Shown: positions 7,798 to 18,244, numbered from the stretch's first letter. The stretch is 64,000 nucleotides of DNA from Streptomyces globisporus (GCF_003501885.1 NZ_QWFA01000007.1:1-64000); one strand, 5' to 3'. Notes: generated from the sequence alone by a model not told the origin. Translations and numbers: made by a program.

Positions 7798-9441
7798 ATG
7801 GTGCACGAACGGGCCGGTCAGCCGGCACAGTCCGCAGACCTGGTCGACGTGGCACGGCTGGTGACGGCCTATTACGCCCTCCACCCCGACCCGGCCGACC
7901 CCGCCCAGCGCGTCGCCTTCGGAACCTCCGGCCACCGGGGCTCCGCGTTCGCCGCCGCGTTCAACGAGGACCACATCGCCGCCACCACCCAGGCGATCTG
8001 CGACTACCGCGCCCGCCAGGGCACCGACGGGCCCCTGTTCCTCGGCGCGGACACCCACGCGCTCTCCGAGCCCGCCCGGGTGACCGCCCTGGAGGTGCTC
8101 GCCGCCAACGGGGCCACCGTCCTCATCGACAGCGAGGACGGCTACACCCCGACGCCGGCCGTCTCGCACGCCATCCTCACGTACAACCAGGGGCGCACCG
8201 AGCACCTGGCCGACGGCATCGTGGTCACGCCGTCGCACAATCCGCCCGCCGACGGCGGCTTCAAGTACAACCCGCCGAACGGGGGGCCGGCCGCCTCCGA
8301 CGCCACCTCCTGGATCCAGGACCGGGCGAACACTCTCATCGAGGCCGGACTCGGGGAGGTCCGCCGGATCCCTTACGCCCGCGCCCTGGCCGCCGGCACC
8401 ACCCGTCGCCACGACTTCCTGACCGCGTACGTCGACGACCTGCCGTCCGTCCTCGACCTCGACGCCGTACGGGACGCGGGCATCCGCATCGGCGCCGACC
8501 CGCTCGGCGGCGCGTCCGTCGCCTACTGGGGGCGGATCGCCGAGCGCCACCGGATCGACCTCACGGTCGTCAACCCGCTGGCCGATCCCACCTGGCGGTT
8601 CATGACGCTGGACTGGGACGGAAAGATCCGCATGGACTGTTCTTCGCCGCACGCCATGGCCTCGCTCATCGAGCAGCGTGACGCGTACGCCATCGCCACC
8701 GGCAACGACGCGGACGCCGACCGGCACGGCATCGTCACCCCCGACGGCGGGCTGATGAACCCCAACCACTACCTGGCCGTCGCCATCGACTACCTCTACA
8801 CCCACCGCGAGAACTGGGCCGCCGGGACCGGCATCGGCAAGACCCTGGTCTCCTCCTCGATGATCGACCGGGTCGCCCAGGACCTCGGCCGGCCCCTGGT
8901 GGAAGTCCCTGTCGGCTTCAAGTGGTTCGTCGACGGCCTCTACGACGGCAGCCTCGGCTTCGGCGGCGAGGAGTCCGCCGGGGCCTCCTTCCTGCGCCGC
9001 GACGGCCGGGTCTGGACGACGGACAAGGACGGCATCCTGCTGGCCCTCCTCGCCTCGGAGATCACCGCCGTCACCGGTGCCACCCCCTCCGAGCACTACG
9101 CCCGCCTCACCGACCGCTTCGGCGACCCGGCGTACGCCCGTATCGACGCCCCCGCCACCCGCGAGGAGAAGGCCGTCCTGGCGAAGCTCTCCCCGCAGCA
9201 GGTCAAGGCCGACACCCTGGCCGGGGAGCCGGTCACCGCCGTCCTCACCGAGGCCCCCGGCAACGGCGCCCCGATCGGCGGCCTCAAGGTCTGCACCGAC
9301 AGCGCCTGGTTCGCCGCCCGCCCCTCGGGCACCGAGGACGTCTACAAGGTGTACGCGGAGAGCTTCCAGGGCCCGGGCCACCTCGCCCAGGTCCAGGAGG
9401 AGGCCCGAGCGCTGGTGTCCGAAGCGCTGGGCGGCGCCTAG
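7798..9441 (+). CDS. pgm: Phosphoglucomutase (alpha-D-glucose phosphate-specific)
   Basis: This 547-residue cytoplasmic enzyme interconverts glucose 1-phosphate and glucose 6-phosphate, linking glycogen, trehalose and cell-wall sugar synthesis with glycolysis. The ATG at 7798 follows ACGAGGAG. The phosphohexomutase landmarks are in order: FGTSGHRG near residue 41, the phosphoserine loop TPSHNPP (Ser146), the metal loop DADADRHG, the sugar-binding loop GGEESAG, and the phosphate-binding C-terminal motif [15 protein letters not shown]. Length is normal for the bacterial alpha-phosphoglucomutase subfamily. It is convergent with the next gene, and the two stop codons share one CTAG (9438-9441), so no room is left for a terminator between them. 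Confidence 0.97.
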   Translation: MVHERAGQPAQSADLVDVARLVTAYYALHPDPADPAQRVAFGTSGHRGSAFAAAFNEDHIAATTQAICDYRARQGTDGPLFLGADTHALSEPARVTALEVLAANGATVLIDSEDGYTPTPAVSHAILTYNQGRTEHLADGIVVTPSHNPPADGGFKYNPPNGGPAASDATSWIQDRANTLIEAGLGEVRRIPYARALAAGTTRRHDFLTAYVDDLPSVLDLDAVRDAGIRIGADPLGGASVAYWGRIAERHRIDLTVVNPLADPTWRFMTLDWDGKIRMDCSSPHAMASLIEQRDAYAIATGNDADADRHGIVTPDGGLMNPNHYLAVAIDYLYTHRENWAAGTGIGKTLVSSSMIDRVAQDLGRPLVEVPVGFKWFVDGLYDGSLGFGGEESAGASFLRRDGRVWTTDKDGILLALLASEITAVTGATPSEHYARLTDRFGDPAYARIDAPATREEKAVLAKLSPQQVKADTLAGEPVTAVLTEAPGNGAPIGGLKVCTDSAWFAARPSGTEDVYKVYAESFQGPGHLAQVQEEARALVSEALGGA

Positions 9442-10706
9442 GAGCCGGATCGGCCGTCGCGTCGCCGCCGGGCGCGTTCCAGCCCGGCGGCGTCCGGCAG
9501 CCAGGAGCCGTGCCGGTCGAGTGCGGCCCAGCCACCGCGGACGTAGGCGCTCACCAGGGTCCGGTACCCGCCGATCCCGTCGATCAGGCTGTACTCGACC
9601 CGGTACTCCGGATCCGTTCCGCCCCGGCCCTTGCGCACCGTCATGACCCGGGCGGCGGAGTCGGCGTAGAAGTGGAGCTGGATCCCCTCACCCAGCTCCT
9701 CGTCCTCGATGGTGAAGACCTCGTTGTCCCCGGCGGAGCGGTCGCCGACGAACTCCCAGAACTCCGCCGAGGCGGTACGGCCGCTGTCCGCGCGCCACTT
9801 CTTCTCGACGCCCTTGTCGTCGGTGAAGGACAGGACGGTCTTCCTTGTCCTCGGGTCCTCGCCGGGGTCGCCGGTGGTCTCCTCGTCATCCTCCAGAGGC
9901 GTGTCCCTGGAGCGATCGGCGGCCTCCGAGCACATCAGGAAGCTCACGGTGCGAACGGCGTCGTCGGCGATATCCGGGTGCGCGCGGCGCACGGCGGCGT
10001 CCACCGCCGTCTCCATCCGGCCCCAGTCGCGCTTGTCCGTGGCGCGTTTCCCCCGGCGCGGGTCGCGGCCGATGCGCAGTCCGGCGCACGCCCGCTCGGC
10101 GGTGGCGAGCACCCGCATGACCTCGGGCAGCAGCGTGGGGTCGACGGCGTCCGGCAGCCGCCTCGGGATCGTCGCGCCGTGCACGTACTGGCCCGTGTAC
10201 TTCAGAAGCGCGGTGTCGAGCGGACCGAGGACCACGCCGCGCTCGGCGCGACGCCGGTTCGCGTGATGCTCCTGAGCCCGCTTCTCGTCGGACGTCTCCG
10301 TCGCCGCGCGCATCGCCGCGCACACCTGACCGCGCTCCAGCAGACCGATGTCGGCCCCATGGGCGATGAGCCGGCCCCTGGCCCACGGGATGCGTCCGAA
10401 GAGCGCATCGACGTCCGCGGGCGCGGCGAGGAGAACCGGATCCAGGAGCGCGACGGCGGCGTCCTCGTCGAGCCTGCCCCGGGTTCCGGCGGCATCGCAC
10501 AGCGGAAGGACCGCGCTCCACAGCAGCAGGTGCCTGCCCAGGTCCTCCCGGACCACCGCGAGATGGGCTTCCCCGATCGGGAACGTGAACTCGCGGGGCG
10601 AGTGGTTGGCGTCCGCCCCGGCGCCGAGCATCAGTTTCAGCTCGCCGTCCTCGCGGATCACGTTCGGGATCCAGCCGCTCGCGCGCGTGAAGACGATGTC
10701 TCTCAT
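9438..10706 (-). CDS. DUF6357-like conserved protein, 422 aa
   Basis: The start is the ATG at 10706 ([20 protein letters not shown]). A further 39 in-frame residues upstream are basic, low in complexity and lack a ribosome site. I believe this belongs to the Streptomyces DUF6357 family, whose function is not known; the assignment is from memory of the N-terminal motif. No signal peptide or membrane helix is seen. The N-terminal half is helical and contains [11 protein letters not shown]. The C-terminal third (from about residue 290) alternates short beta strands and resembles a small sensory or immunity-like fold ([15 protein letters not shown], then [21 protein letters not shown]). The stop codon overlaps that of pgm on the opposite strand. 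Confidence 0.7.
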   Translation of the reverse strand: MRDIVFTRASGWIPNVIREDGELKLMLGAGADANHSPREFTFPIGEAHLAVVREDLGRHLLLWSAVLPLCDAAGTRGRLDEDAAVALLDPVLLAAPADVDALFGRIPWARGRLIAHGADIGLLERGQVCAAMRAATETSDEKRAQEHHANRRRAERGVVLGPLDTALLKYTGQYVHGATIPRRLPDAVDPTLLPEVMRVLATAERACAGLRIGRDPRRGKRATDKRDWGRMETAVDAAVRRAHPDIADDAVRTVSFLMCSEAADRSRDTPLEDDEETTGDPGEDPRTRKTVLSFTDDKGVEKKWRADSGRTASAEFWEFVGDRSAGDNEVFTIEDEELGEGIQLHFYADSAARVMTVRKGRGGTDPEYRVEYSLIDGIGGYRTLVSAYVRGGWAALDRHGSWLPDAAGLERARRRRDGRSGS

Positions 10707-10839
10707 GGTCCCAGTCTTTCCCATCGGACGAGACCGGTGGCCCGGGCCCCACGACGACGGCGCCCGGGACGCCGACACCGTCCACTCCGGTGCTCGGCGA
10801 CTCCGGGCGGACTCCCGTCGCACGCGCTGGTACGCCAGG

Positions 10840-11009
10840 TCAGCCGGTCACCCCCAGCAGTGGCGCCCAGGCCTCCAGCGCCGGCTTCTCGGCGAGGTCG
10901 GCGAAGGCCACCTCGATCCCGTGGTCGCGACGCCAGGCGGCGGCCGGCGACATCAGGCGGACCGAGTCGAGGCCGTGGTCGATGAGGTTCTCGTCGACGG
11001 CGAGAGCCC
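10840..11009 (-). pseudogene. 3' remnant of an aryl/peptidyl carrier protein domain
   Basis: The minus strand from about 11009 down to TGA at 10840-10842 encodes some 55 residues of a phosphopantetheine carrier domain: VDENLIDHGLDSVRLM carries the attachment serine in the DS motif. It is followed by WRRDHGIEVAFADLAEKP and a natural C-terminus, as in the aryl carrier domain of isochorismatase/EntB-type or NRPS proteins. No start codon or N-terminal part is present; similarity stops abruptly near 11009 where a gene remnant on the other strand begins. It is therefore the tail of a lost siderophore or NRPS gene, not a working gene. Confidence 0.6.
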
Positions 11010-11350
11010 GTGACCCTCGTGTGCCAGCCCGACGACCGCCTCGTCACCCTGTCCGGGACCCGGATCGAGTAATCGAGTACTGGAGCACGCGGGACGGACG
11101 TCGACTTCGCACGCCGATCGACCTCAAGGATCTCGGGCTGACCTCCCAGGACGAACCGCACTGCAACGTCGACGAGCATCGTGCCCCCGGGACCGTCGCG
11201 GTCCATGTGGCCGGGGAGCGGAAGCTGTACGCCGTCGACCTGCGGACCGGGCGGGAGAGTGAGGACCTCCGGCTCACCTTCCGCGAGGACCTCCTCGTGG
11301 CGCGCAGTGCACTGCTCGGACCACTGCCGGACGAGATCTGCCCGGCGTGA
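11007..11350 (+). pseudogene. 3' remnant of a WD40/propeller-like protein, frameshifted
   Basis: From about 11007 the plus strand reads PVTLVCQPDDRLVTLSGTRI, then hits TAA at 11070-11072, and continues in another frame as EYWSTRDGRRLRTPIDL to a stop at 11348-11350. The break coincides with an 8 bp tandem duplication; removing one copy restores a single frame of about 111 residues. The restored text looks like propeller blades (VAVHVAGERKLYAVDLRTGR). There is no start codon or upstream part, so this is a 3' fragment already degrading. The other frame from 10790 that would join to it is a shadow of the carrier-domain remnant. Confidence 0.6.
11064..11079 (+). repeat. 8 bp tandem duplication causing a frameshift
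   Basis: ATCGAGTA occurs twice in direct succession (11064-11071, 11072-11079). The second copy adds 8 bases, creates an in-frame TAA and shifts the frame of the propeller remnant. Confidence 0.8.
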
Positions 11351-11372
11351 CGCCCGGCCGCCCGTCACGGGG

Positions 11373-11422
11373 GACAAGGCCTGAGGGGCCCGTGGCGGAC
11401 CACGGGCCCCTCAGGCCTTGTC
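11373..11422. terminator. Strong perfect hairpin, bidirectional
   Basis: A perfect 23 bp stem (11373-11395 with 11400-11422) closes on a CGGA tetraloop. It lies 14 bp downstream of meaB on the minus strand and after the propeller remnant on the plus strand, so it can stop transcription in both directions. Confidence 0.85.
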
Positions 11423-11436
11423 CATCGCCGACGTGT

Positions 11437-12456
11437 TCAGCCCGGCCCGCCCGCGCCGGGCTCGCCCCGAACGCCGCCGCGGAACGCGCCGAGGATCTCC
11501 TCCGCCGCCAGCGTCGCCGTCAACGTGCCCTCCCGGACTCGCTGTTCGAGCTCCGGCGCGAGCTTCCGCACCGCCGGATGGCCGTAGAGGCTGTCCAGCA
11601 GCTCGTCCCGGACCATGGCCCAGGTCCAGTCCACCTGCTGGTCGCGGCGCTTGGCCGCCAGCCTGCCGGTGGACTCCAGGACCGTACGGTGCTGCTCCAG
11701 CCGGTCCCACAGCGTGTCGAGCCCGGTCGACTCGCGCGCGCTGCACGTGAGCACCGGGGGAGTCCAGGCCGCGTCCGCCGGATGCATCAGCCGTAGCGCG
11801 CCCGCCAGTTCACGCGCCGCCGAGCGGGCGTCACGCTCGTGCGGGCCGTCTGCTTTGTTCACCGCGATGGCGTCCGCCAGCTCCAGGACGCCCTTCTTGA
11901 TGCCCTGCAACTGGTCGCCGGTACGGGCCAGGGTCAGCAGCAGGAACGTGTCGACCATGTTGGCCACCGCCGTCTCCGACTGCCCGACCCCCACCGTCTC
12001 CACCAGCACCACGTCGTACCCCGCCGCCTCCATCACCACGATGGACTCCCGGGTCGCCTTGGCCACTCCGCCCAGCGTGCCCGCCGTGGGGGAGGGGCGG
12101 ACGAAGGCGGCCGGGTCCACCGCCAGGCGCTCCATCCGGGTCTTGTCACCCAGGATGGAACCGCCCGTACGGCTGGAGGACGGGTCGACCGCGAGCACCG
12201 CCACCCGGTGGCCGAGCCCGGTGAGCATCGTGCCGAGCGCGTCGATGAACGTGGACTTGCCCACGCCCGGCACCCCGCTGATCCCGATCCGCCGGGCCGC
12301 CCCCGCGTGCGGCAGCAGCCGGCTCAGCAACTGCTGGGCCAGCACCCGGTGTTCGGCCCGCGTCGACTCGACGAGCGTGATCGCGCGCGCCACGAACGCC
12401 CGCTTCCCGTCGAGCACTCCCTGCACATAGGCGTCGATGTCGATCTTCGCAGCCAT
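11437..12456 (-). CDS. meaB: Methylmalonyl-CoA mutase-associated G-protein chaperone MeaB
   Basis: This 339-residue P-loop GTPase of the MeaB/ArgK family gates adenosylcobalamin loading and protects methylmalonyl-CoA mutase from inactivation. The Walker A motif GVPGVGKST is at residues 61-69; DPSSSRTGGSILGDKTRM (switch region), ETVGVGQSE and NKADG (base specificity) follow in the usual order. It starts at ATG 12456, 12 nt after the mutB stop codon, so it is the last gene of a mutA-mutB-meaB operon. A strong hairpin follows the gene. Length is normal for the family. Confidence 0.97.
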   Translation of the reverse strand: MAAKIDIDAYVQGVLDGKRAFVARAITLVESTRAEHRVLAQQLLSRLLPHAGAARRIGISGVPGVGKSTFIDALGTMLTGLGHRVAVLAVDPSSSRTGGSILGDKTRMERLAVDPAAFVRPSPTAGTLGGVAKATRESIVVMEAAGYDVVLVETVGVGQSETAVANMVDTFLLLTLARTGDQLQGIKKGVLELADAIAVNKADGPHERDARSAARELAGALRLMHPADAAWTPPVLTCSARESTGLDTLWDRLEQHRTVLESTGRLAAKRRDQQVDWTWAMVRDELLDSLYGHPAVRKLAPELEQRVREGTLTATLAAEEILGAFRGGVRGEPGAGGPG

Positions 12457-12468
12457 CCGGTCAGCGGC

Positions 12469-14709
12469 TCACAGCTCGTGGCCGAGCGCGGCACCGAGCC
12501 GCGTCACCAGGTCGTGGGCCGCGTCCGGGATCACCGTCCCCGGCGGGAAGACCGAGGCCGCGCCCGCCTCGTGCAGGGCCTCCACGTCCTGTGGCGGAAT
12601 GACCCCGCCCACCACGATCATGATGTCCTCGCGGCCCTCGGCGGCCAGCTCCTCGCGCAGCGCGGGCACCAGCGTCAGGTGCCCCGCCGCCAGCGAGGAG
12701 ACGCCCACGATGTGCACGTCGGCCTCGACGGCCTGCCGCGCCACCTCGCCCGGCGTCTGGAACAGCGGGCCGACGTCCACGTCGAAGCCCAGGTCGGCGA
12801 AGGCCGTGGCGATCACCTTCTGGCCCCGGTCGTGGCCGTCCTGGCCCATCTTGGCGACCAGGATGCGCGGCCGGCGGCCCTCCGCCTCCTCGAACGCGTC
12901 GACCAGCGCACGGGTCCGGTCCACGGAAGGGGACTCTCCTGCCTCTTTGCGGTACACACCGGAGATCGTACGGATCTGCCCGGCGTGCCTGCCGTACACC
13001 TTCTCCAGCGCGTCCGAGATCTCGCCGACCGTGGCCATCGCGCGCGCCGCGTCGACCGCCAGCGCCAGCAGATTGCCCTCAAGGCCCGGACCCGGGTCGC
13101 GCTCGGCGGCGGCCGTCAGCGCCCGCAGCGCCTCCTGGCACGCCACCTCGTCGCGCTCCTCGCGCAGCCGGCGCAGCTTCTCGATCTGCTGGGTGCGCAC
13201 CGAGGAGTTGTCGACCTTGAGCACGTCGATCTGCTCGTCGGTCTCCACCCGGTACTTGTTCACGCCGATCACCGGCTGCCGCCCGGAGTCGATCCGCGCC
13301 TGCGTCCGCGCGGCCGCCTCCTCCACCCGGAGCTTGGGGATGCCCGCGTCGATGGCTTTCGCCATTCCGCCGGCCGCCTCGACCTCCTCGATGTGCTGCC
13401 AGGCCCGCTCCGCGAGGTCCCGCGTCAGCTTCTCCACGTACGCGCTGCCGCCCCACGGGTCGATGACCCGGCAGGTGCCGGACTCCTGCTGGAGCAGGAG
13501 CTGCGTGTTGCGGGCGATCCTGGCCGAGAAGTCGGTGGGCAGCGCCAACGCCTCGTCGAGCGCGTTGGTGTGCAGCGACTGGGTGTGCCCCTGCGTCGCG
13601 GCCATCGCCTCAACGCACGTACGCGTCACATTGTTGAACACGTCCTGCGCGGTCAGCGACCACCCCGAGGTCTGCGAATGGGTGCGCAGTGAAAGCGACT
13701 TGGGGTTCTTCGGGTCGAACTGCTTGACCAGGCGCGCCCACAGGAGCCGGGCCGCCCGCAACTTGGCGACCTCCATGAAGAAGTTCATCCCGATCGCCCA
13801 GAAGAACGACAGGCGCGGCGCGAACGCGTCGACGTCCAGGCCCGCTTCCTGCCCGGCGCGCAGATACTCCACCCCGTCGGCGAGCGTGTACGCCAGCTCC
13901 AGATCGGCCGTCGCCCCGGCCTCCTGGATGTGATAGCCGGAGATCGAGATGGAGTTGTAGCGCGGCATCTTCTGAGAGGTGAACGCGAAGATGTCGGAGA
14001 TGATCCGCATCGAGGGTGACGGCGGATAGATGTAGGTGTTGCGGACCATGAACTCCTTCAGAATGTCGTTCTGAATGGTCCCGGCCAACTTCTCCGGCGG
14101 TACGCCCTGTTCCTCGGCGGCCACGATGTACAGCGCCAGCACGGGAAGCACCGCGCCGTTCATCGTCATCGACACCGACATCCGGTCCAGCGGAATCCCG
14201 TCGAACAACTGGCGCATGTCGTAGATGGAGTCGATCGCCACCCCGGCCATGCCTACGTCACCCGTCACCCGGGGATGGTCGCTGTCGTAGCCCCGGTGGG
14301 TCGGCAGGTCGAAGGCGACCGACAGACCCTTCTGCCCGGCCGCGAGGTTGCGCCGGTAGAAGGCGTTGGACTCCTCGGCCGTGGAGAACCCGGCGTACTG
14401 CCGGATCGTCCAGGGCTGGTTGACGTACATCGTCGGGTAGGGGCCGCGCAGATACGGGGCGATGCCCGGGTAGCTGTGCAGCGCGTCCAGGCCCTCCAGG
14501 TCCTCACCGGTGTAGAGCGGCTTGACCGTGATCCCCTCGGGCGTCTCCCAGAGCGGGGCCTCGGCGCTGTCGGCAGCCTTGGCCACGGCCGCCCGCCACT
14601 CCCCGGCCGAAGCGGCCGGAGCGGGGGAGCCGGCGGACGCGGGAGCCGTCAGCGGCACGTCGGAGAAGTCGGGAACGGAGGCCTTGCGGTCCGTGGGCGA
14701 GGTCGGCAT
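12469..14709 (-). CDS. mutB: Methylmalonyl-CoA mutase large subunit
   Basis: This 746-residue catalytic subunit interconverts (R)-methylmalonyl-CoA and succinyl-CoA with adenosylcobalamin. It connects propionyl-CoA breakdown with the TCA cycle and, in Streptomyces, with polyketide extender supply. The barrel contains TIRQYAGF and the C-terminal B12 domain carries DGHDRG (residues 624-629, His626 as the lower axial cobalt ligand), followed by GGVIPPQD and FPPGT. The ATG at 14709 shares its A with the last base of the mutA TGA (sequence TGATG), so translation is likely coupled and keeps the subunits equal in amount. A longer open frame upstream lies inside mutA and is not used. No frameshift or missing residue is seen. 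Confidence 0.98.
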   Translation of the reverse strand: MPTSPTDRKASVPDFSDVPLTAPASAGSPAPAASAGEWRAAVAKAADSAEAPLWETPEGITVKPLYTGEDLEGLDALHSYPGIAPYLRGPYPTMYVNQPWTIRQYAGFSTAEESNAFYRRNLAAGQKGLSVAFDLPTHRGYDSDHPRVTGDVGMAGVAIDSIYDMRQLFDGIPLDRMSVSMTMNGAVLPVLALYIVAAEEQGVPPEKLAGTIQNDILKEFMVRNTYIYPPSPSMRIISDIFAFTSQKMPRYNSISISGYHIQEAGATADLELAYTLADGVEYLRAGQEAGLDVDAFAPRLSFFWAIGMNFFMEVAKLRAARLLWARLVKQFDPKNPKSLSLRTHSQTSGWSLTAQDVFNNVTRTCVEAMAATQGHTQSLHTNALDEALALPTDFSARIARNTQLLLQQESGTCRVIDPWGGSAYVEKLTRDLAERAWQHIEEVEAAGGMAKAIDAGIPKLRVEEAAARTQARIDSGRQPVIGVNKYRVETDEQIDVLKVDNSSVRTQQIEKLRRLREERDEVACQEALRALTAAAERDPGPGLEGNLLALAVDAARAMATVGEISDALEKVYGRHAGQIRTISGVYRKEAGESPSVDRTRALVDAFEEAEGRRPRILVAKMGQDGHDRGQKVIATAFADLGFDVDVGPLFQTPGEVARQAVEADVHIVGVSSLAAGHLTLVPALREELAAEGREDIMIVVGGVIPPQDVEALHEAGAASVFPPGTVIPDAAHDLVTRLGAALGHEL

Positions 14710-16571
14710 CACGCCACTCCCATGCGGTCGAGAACGGAGGTGAGAACGGCGACCGCGTCGCAGCCCGCGAAGACATGGGCGTCGACATCGGCGTACTCGC
14801 CGGGGCGCCCCGCGAGGAACACCTGCGCCGCGCCCGCCGACTTCAGCGCACCGGCGACCAGCTCCGCCTGCTCGGCGTAGAGCGCGTCCGACGAGCACAG
14901 CACGGCGACCGACGCCCCGGAGGCGGCCAGCGCACCGGCGGCGGTGTGCGCGTCCACGGAGACCGGGTCGTGCACCGCCTCGATCCCACCCGCGCCGAAG
15001 AGGTTGACGGCGAACGAGACCCGCGCGGTGTGCGCTGCGGCCGGGCCGAGCGCCGCGACGAACACCTTCGGCCGGCTTCCGGTGGCCGCGAGGTGCGCGT
15101 CCGACCGGGCCCGCAGCGCCTCGAACGCCTCGTCGCGCCGGACCCGGGGCAGACCGCCCGGAGCGCCGGCGTAGGCGTCGGGTGCGGGCTCGCGCTCCAC
15201 CGGACGCTCACCGGGCATCGGGAACTCGCTGACCCCGGTGATCGGCTCCTTGCGGCGCGCCAGCTTCGCGCTCCGCGCCGCCCAGGTGGCGGCCAGCCGC
15301 TCCGCGACCGTCCCCGAACGCAGGGCGGCGGGCAGGCCGCCCGCCCGCTCGGTCTCCTGGAAGAACGCCCAGGCGGCCGCGGCGAGTTCGTCGGTCAGCC
15401 GCTCCACGTACCAGGAGCCGCCCGCCGGGTCGATGACCCGCGCCAGGTGCGACTCCTCCATCAGGATCGTCGAGGTGTTACGGGCGATCCGCCGCGCGAA
15501 CGCGTCGGGCAGGCCCAGCGCGTGGTCGAACGGCAGCACGGTCACGGAGTCCGCGCCGCCCACCCCCGCGCCCAGCGTGGCGAGCGTGGTGCGCAGCATG
15601 TTCACCCACGGGTCGCGGCGCGTCATCATCACCGGCGAGGTGACGGCGTGCTGCCGCTGCGCCCCGGCGGCGGGAGCGCCGGACGCCTCGGCGACCCGCG
15701 CCCACAGCCGGCGCGCCGCGCGCAGCTTGGCGATGGTCAGGAACTGGTCGGCGGTGGCCGCGTACCGGAACTCCAGCTGCCCGCAGGCCGCCTCCACGCT
15801 CATCCCGGCAGCGGTCAGGGCCCGCAGATAGGCGACGCCGGTGGCCAGGGAGAGCCCGAGCTCCTCGCCGGCCGAACCGCCCGCCTCGTGGTACGGCAAC
15901 CCGTCCACGACGATCGCGCGCAGCCCCGGGTACTCCGCGTCGCACCGGCTGGCCCAGCGCACGGCGGGGGCGAGATCCGCCATGACGCCCGTCCGGGCCT
16001 CATGGCCGAGCGGATCGGCGCCCAGCGTGCCGCGCGCCTCGTTCCTGGCGACGCCGCGCTCCTCGTACAGGCGCAGCAGTTCCGTGGCGGCGGCGTCCAG
16101 GTCGGCCGGGGCGTCGAGCGCGACGGGCGCGAGATCGAGGTACACGCCCTCCAGCGCCCGTGCGAGCCCGTCGACGGGGACGCCCGCAGGGCCGCCCACC
16201 GTGAGCCAGAGCGAGGTGACCCCGTTCTCCAGATCGCCGAGCAGCGCCTCGCCCAGCCGGGCGGGGTCGGTCAGGGCGTGGCGCTGGCGCACGTCCCAGC
16301 CGCCCGCCGCGTTCCCCTCGGCCCTGCTGCCCCGGGTGAAGGGGGCGAAGCCGGGGAAGCCGGTGTCCGGCGACTCGTCGCTCGCGGTGTAGAGGGGGCG
16401 GGTGGTGAGCCCGTCCTCCAGTGTGGTGGACAGAGCTTCCTCGGCGGCCGAGCCCGAGACTTCCTTGCCCGACTTGCGCAGTACGCCTTCGACGAGGCTC
16501 TGCCACTGGTCATGGGAAGGGTCGGGGAACGCGGCGGCCGGAGAAAGCCCGTCAGCAGGCTGGACCGTCAT
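14709..16571 (-). CDS. mutA: Methylmalonyl-CoA mutase small subunit
   Basis: This is the 620-residue non-catalytic partner of MutB in the heterodimeric mutase. It keeps the barrel fold ([22 protein letters not shown] near the middle; [12 protein letters not shown] in the second half), while the C-terminal B12-like domain lacks the DxHxxG cobalt-binding motif, as expected for small subunits. It begins at ATG 16571 and is first in the operon. There is no purine-rich ribosome site before this ATG, but a TAGCAT -10 hexamer ends 6 nt before it, which fits a leaderless mRNA. The stop codon overlaps the mutB start. Confidence 0.96.
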   Translation of the reverse strand: MTVQPADGLSPAAAFPDPSHDQWQSLVEGVLRKSGKEVSGSAAEEALSTTLEDGLTTRPLYTASDESPDTGFPGFAPFTRGSRAEGNAAGGWDVRQRHALTDPARLGEALLGDLENGVTSLWLTVGGPAGVPVDGLARALEGVYLDLAPVALDAPADLDAAATELLRLYEERGVARNEARGTLGADPLGHEARTGVMADLAPAVRWASRCDAEYPGLRAIVVDGLPYHEAGGSAGEELGLSLATGVAYLRALTAAGMSVEAACGQLEFRYAATADQFLTIAKLRAARRLWARVAEASGAPAAGAQRQHAVTSPVMMTRRDPWVNMLRTTLATLGAGVGGADSVTVLPFDHALGLPDAFARRIARNTSTILMEESHLARVIDPAGGSWYVERLTDELAAAAWAFFQETERAGGLPAALRSGTVAERLAATWAARSAKLARRKEPITGVSEFPMPGERPVEREPAPDAYAGAPGGLPRVRRDEAFEALRARSDAHLAATGSRPKVFVAALGPAAAHTARVSFAVNLFGAGGIEAVHDPVSVDAHTAAGALAASGASVAVLCSSDALYAEQAELVAGALKSAGAAQVFLAGRPGEYADVDAHVFAGCDAVAVLTSVLDRMGVA

Positions 16572-16583
16572 GCTCAGATGCTA
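16572..16583 (-). promoter_or_regulatory. -10 element implying a leaderless mutA transcript
   Basis: On the minus strand TAGCAT (16578-16583) lies 6 nt before the mutA ATG, so transcription should begin at or next to the A of the start codon. No Shine-Dalgarno sequence exists there, and the -35 is poor. Leaderless mRNAs are frequent in actinomycetes. The remaining 258 bp up to 16841 include an A/T-rich patch at ~16737-16775 that may hold the promoter of the next gene. Confidence 0.45.
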
Positions 16584-16841
16584 GGCCAGTGCGCGGAATG
16601 AGCAGCAGGGGCACGTGCTGTGACCTTGCCCTCTCGGGTATGCACTTGATCCTTTACCTACGGTCGCGTAACCGGCTCGGCGGACGCACGTCCGGGGCAA
16701 CACGACGGTCCTCAACATCGGGATGAATCGGGACACTGATGCATATTATGTGCGAAGTTTCCTGATTTCTTATGCCATCCCTGGAATGCCGTATCCACCC
16801 CGGTGCCCCTGCGGCCGCCGGGATACGGAGAGGACGCGACC

Positions 16842-17360
16842 GTGGCCGTCGGACCTGTGGAATACCTCGTCATCGCCTTCCCCGGCGGTCGCTTCACCGG
16901 GGCGGTCGCCCCCGCCCTCGCCGAGGCCGTGTCGTCCGGTGCCGTACGCGTCGGCGACCTGGTCTTCGTCCGGCGGACCGAAGGCGGCGCGCCGGCCCCG
17001 GTGGACCTGCGGGAGCTGGACCCCGAGGGGGTGGTTCCCGCCGATACGGCGGAGGGCGGGGCGGCGCCGGTGCTGAGCGCGGAGGACATCGACCGGCTCG
17101 ACCAGGGCGTACCGGCGGGCGATGTCGTCGCGATCGTCGTCCGGGAAGACCTGTGGACCACGGAGCTCGCCCGTACGGCCCGCGAGGCGGGCGGCACGTT
17201 CGTCGCGCACGAGCGCCTCGGCGCCGACGGGGCCGGGACGGACGAGGCCGCGGGCGACGACATCATCAACCGGCTGGAGCGCCTCGCCGAGCTGTGGAAG
17301 CGCGAGATTCTCACCGACGCCGAGTTCGTGGAGCAGAAGACCAGGCTTCTGTCGGACTGA
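16842..17360 (+). CDS. DUF6325 family protein with SHOCT domain
   Basis: This is a 172-residue cytoplasmic protein. The GTG at 16842 follows GGAGAGGA by 7 nt; an ATG 39 bp upstream lacks a ribosome site. The N-terminal ~115 residues match the DUF6325 pattern (GPVEYLVIAFPGGRFTGAV, VRVGDLVFVRR, VVAIVVRED). A variable linker leads to a C-terminal SHOCT helix pair (IINRLERLAELWKREILTDA then FVEQKTRLL), a short oligomerisation module found at the ends of many bacterial proteins. Members are often found near stress genes. The molecular role is unknown. It is divergent from mutA and 66 bp ahead of a tyrosine phosphatase gene. Confidence 0.8.
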   Translation: MAVGPVEYLVIAFPGGRFTGAVAPALAEAVSSGAVRVGDLVFVRRTEGGAPAPVDLRELDPEGVVPADTAEGGAAPVLSAEDIDRLDQGVPAGDVVAIVVREDLWTTELARTAREAGGTFVAHERLGADGAGTDEAAGDDIINRLERLAELWKREILTDAEFVEQKTRLLSD

Positions 17361-17426
17361 CGCGTACGACGTTGATCCTGTGTAGGGCGAATTCCTGGAA
17401 CTCATCGGGGAAAGAGGCAGTTCATC

Positions 17427-18224
17427 GTGCAGACCGCCCGGACCGTTCCGGCCGCCACCGTCGTCAATCTGCGCGACCTGGGGGGCATCGCCCTCGGGCG
17501 TGACCGCCGGGTGCGGCAGGGTGTCCTGTTCCGCTCGGGTCAGCTGAGCGAACTCGACCCGGCACGCGACCGCGCGGTGGCCGCGCTCGGCATCCGCACC
17601 GTCGTGGACCTGCGCACCGCCGACGAGCGCCAGTGGGCGCCGGACCGGCTGCCGGACCGGGCCCGGCTCTTCGTCGCCGACGTGCTGGGCGACCACCCGG
17701 GCGTGGCGCCCGCCCGGCTGCGCTCCCTGCTCGCCGACCCGGCCGAGGCCGAGCGGACACTCGGGGGCGGCCGGGCCGAGGAACTCTTCGCCGAGACCTA
17801 CCGCAAGATGGTCCTCTCACCGGGCGCCGCGGCCGCCTACCGGGCCTTCCTGGAGACGGCGGCCGACCCCGCCGCGCGCCCGGTGCTCTTCCACTGCACG
17901 GCGGGCAAGGACCGTACCGGCTGGGCGGCGGCCGTCCTGCTGATGATCCTGGGAGCGCCCCGCGCGACGGTCCGCTCCGACTTCCTCGCGGTCAACCCCG
18001 CCGTACGGGCCGCCTTCGCCCCCCAGGTGACGAAGTTCCTCGACGGCGGCGGCGACCCCGCCGTCGCCGCGGCGATCATTGAGGTCCGCCCCCGCTACCT
18101 CGACGTGGCGCTCGACGCCATGGACGAGCGGTGGGGCGGCCTCGACGGCTACGTCCGCAACGGCCTGCGCGTGCCCGACGCCGTACTGGAACGGCTGCGC
18201 AACGGCCTGGTGGTACGCAGCTGA
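17427..18224 (+). CDS. Tyrosine-protein phosphatase
   Basis: This 265-residue cytoplasmic protein of the bacterial Y_phosphatase3 (PTP/dual-specificity) family starts at GTG 17427. The active-site loop HCTAGKDRTG has the nucleophile Cys157 and the phosphate-binding Arg163. The N-terminal NLRDLGG and LFRSGQLSELD, and the mid-protein TVVDLRTADERQ, are family hallmarks (compare PtpB of mycobacteria and similar proteins). Substrates could be phosphotyrosine proteins or phosphoinositide-like lipids; the sequence does not decide. It may be cotranscribed with the SHOCT-domain gene 66 bp upstream. A strong hairpin follows. Confidence 0.93.
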   Translation: MQTARTVPAATVVNLRDLGGIALGRDRRVRQGVLFRSGQLSELDPARDRAVAALGIRTVVDLRTADERQWAPDRLPDRARLFVADVLGDHPGVAPARLRSLLADPAEAERTLGGGRAEELFAETYRKMVLSPGAAAAYRAFLETAADPAARPVLFHCTAGKDRTGWAAAVLLMILGAPRATVRSDFLAVNPAVRAAFAPQVTKFLDGGGDPAVAAAIIEVRPRYLDVALDAMDERWGGLDGYVRNGLRVPDAVLERLRNGLVVRS

Positions 18225-18244
18225 CGACCGAGGCGTCGCCACAG

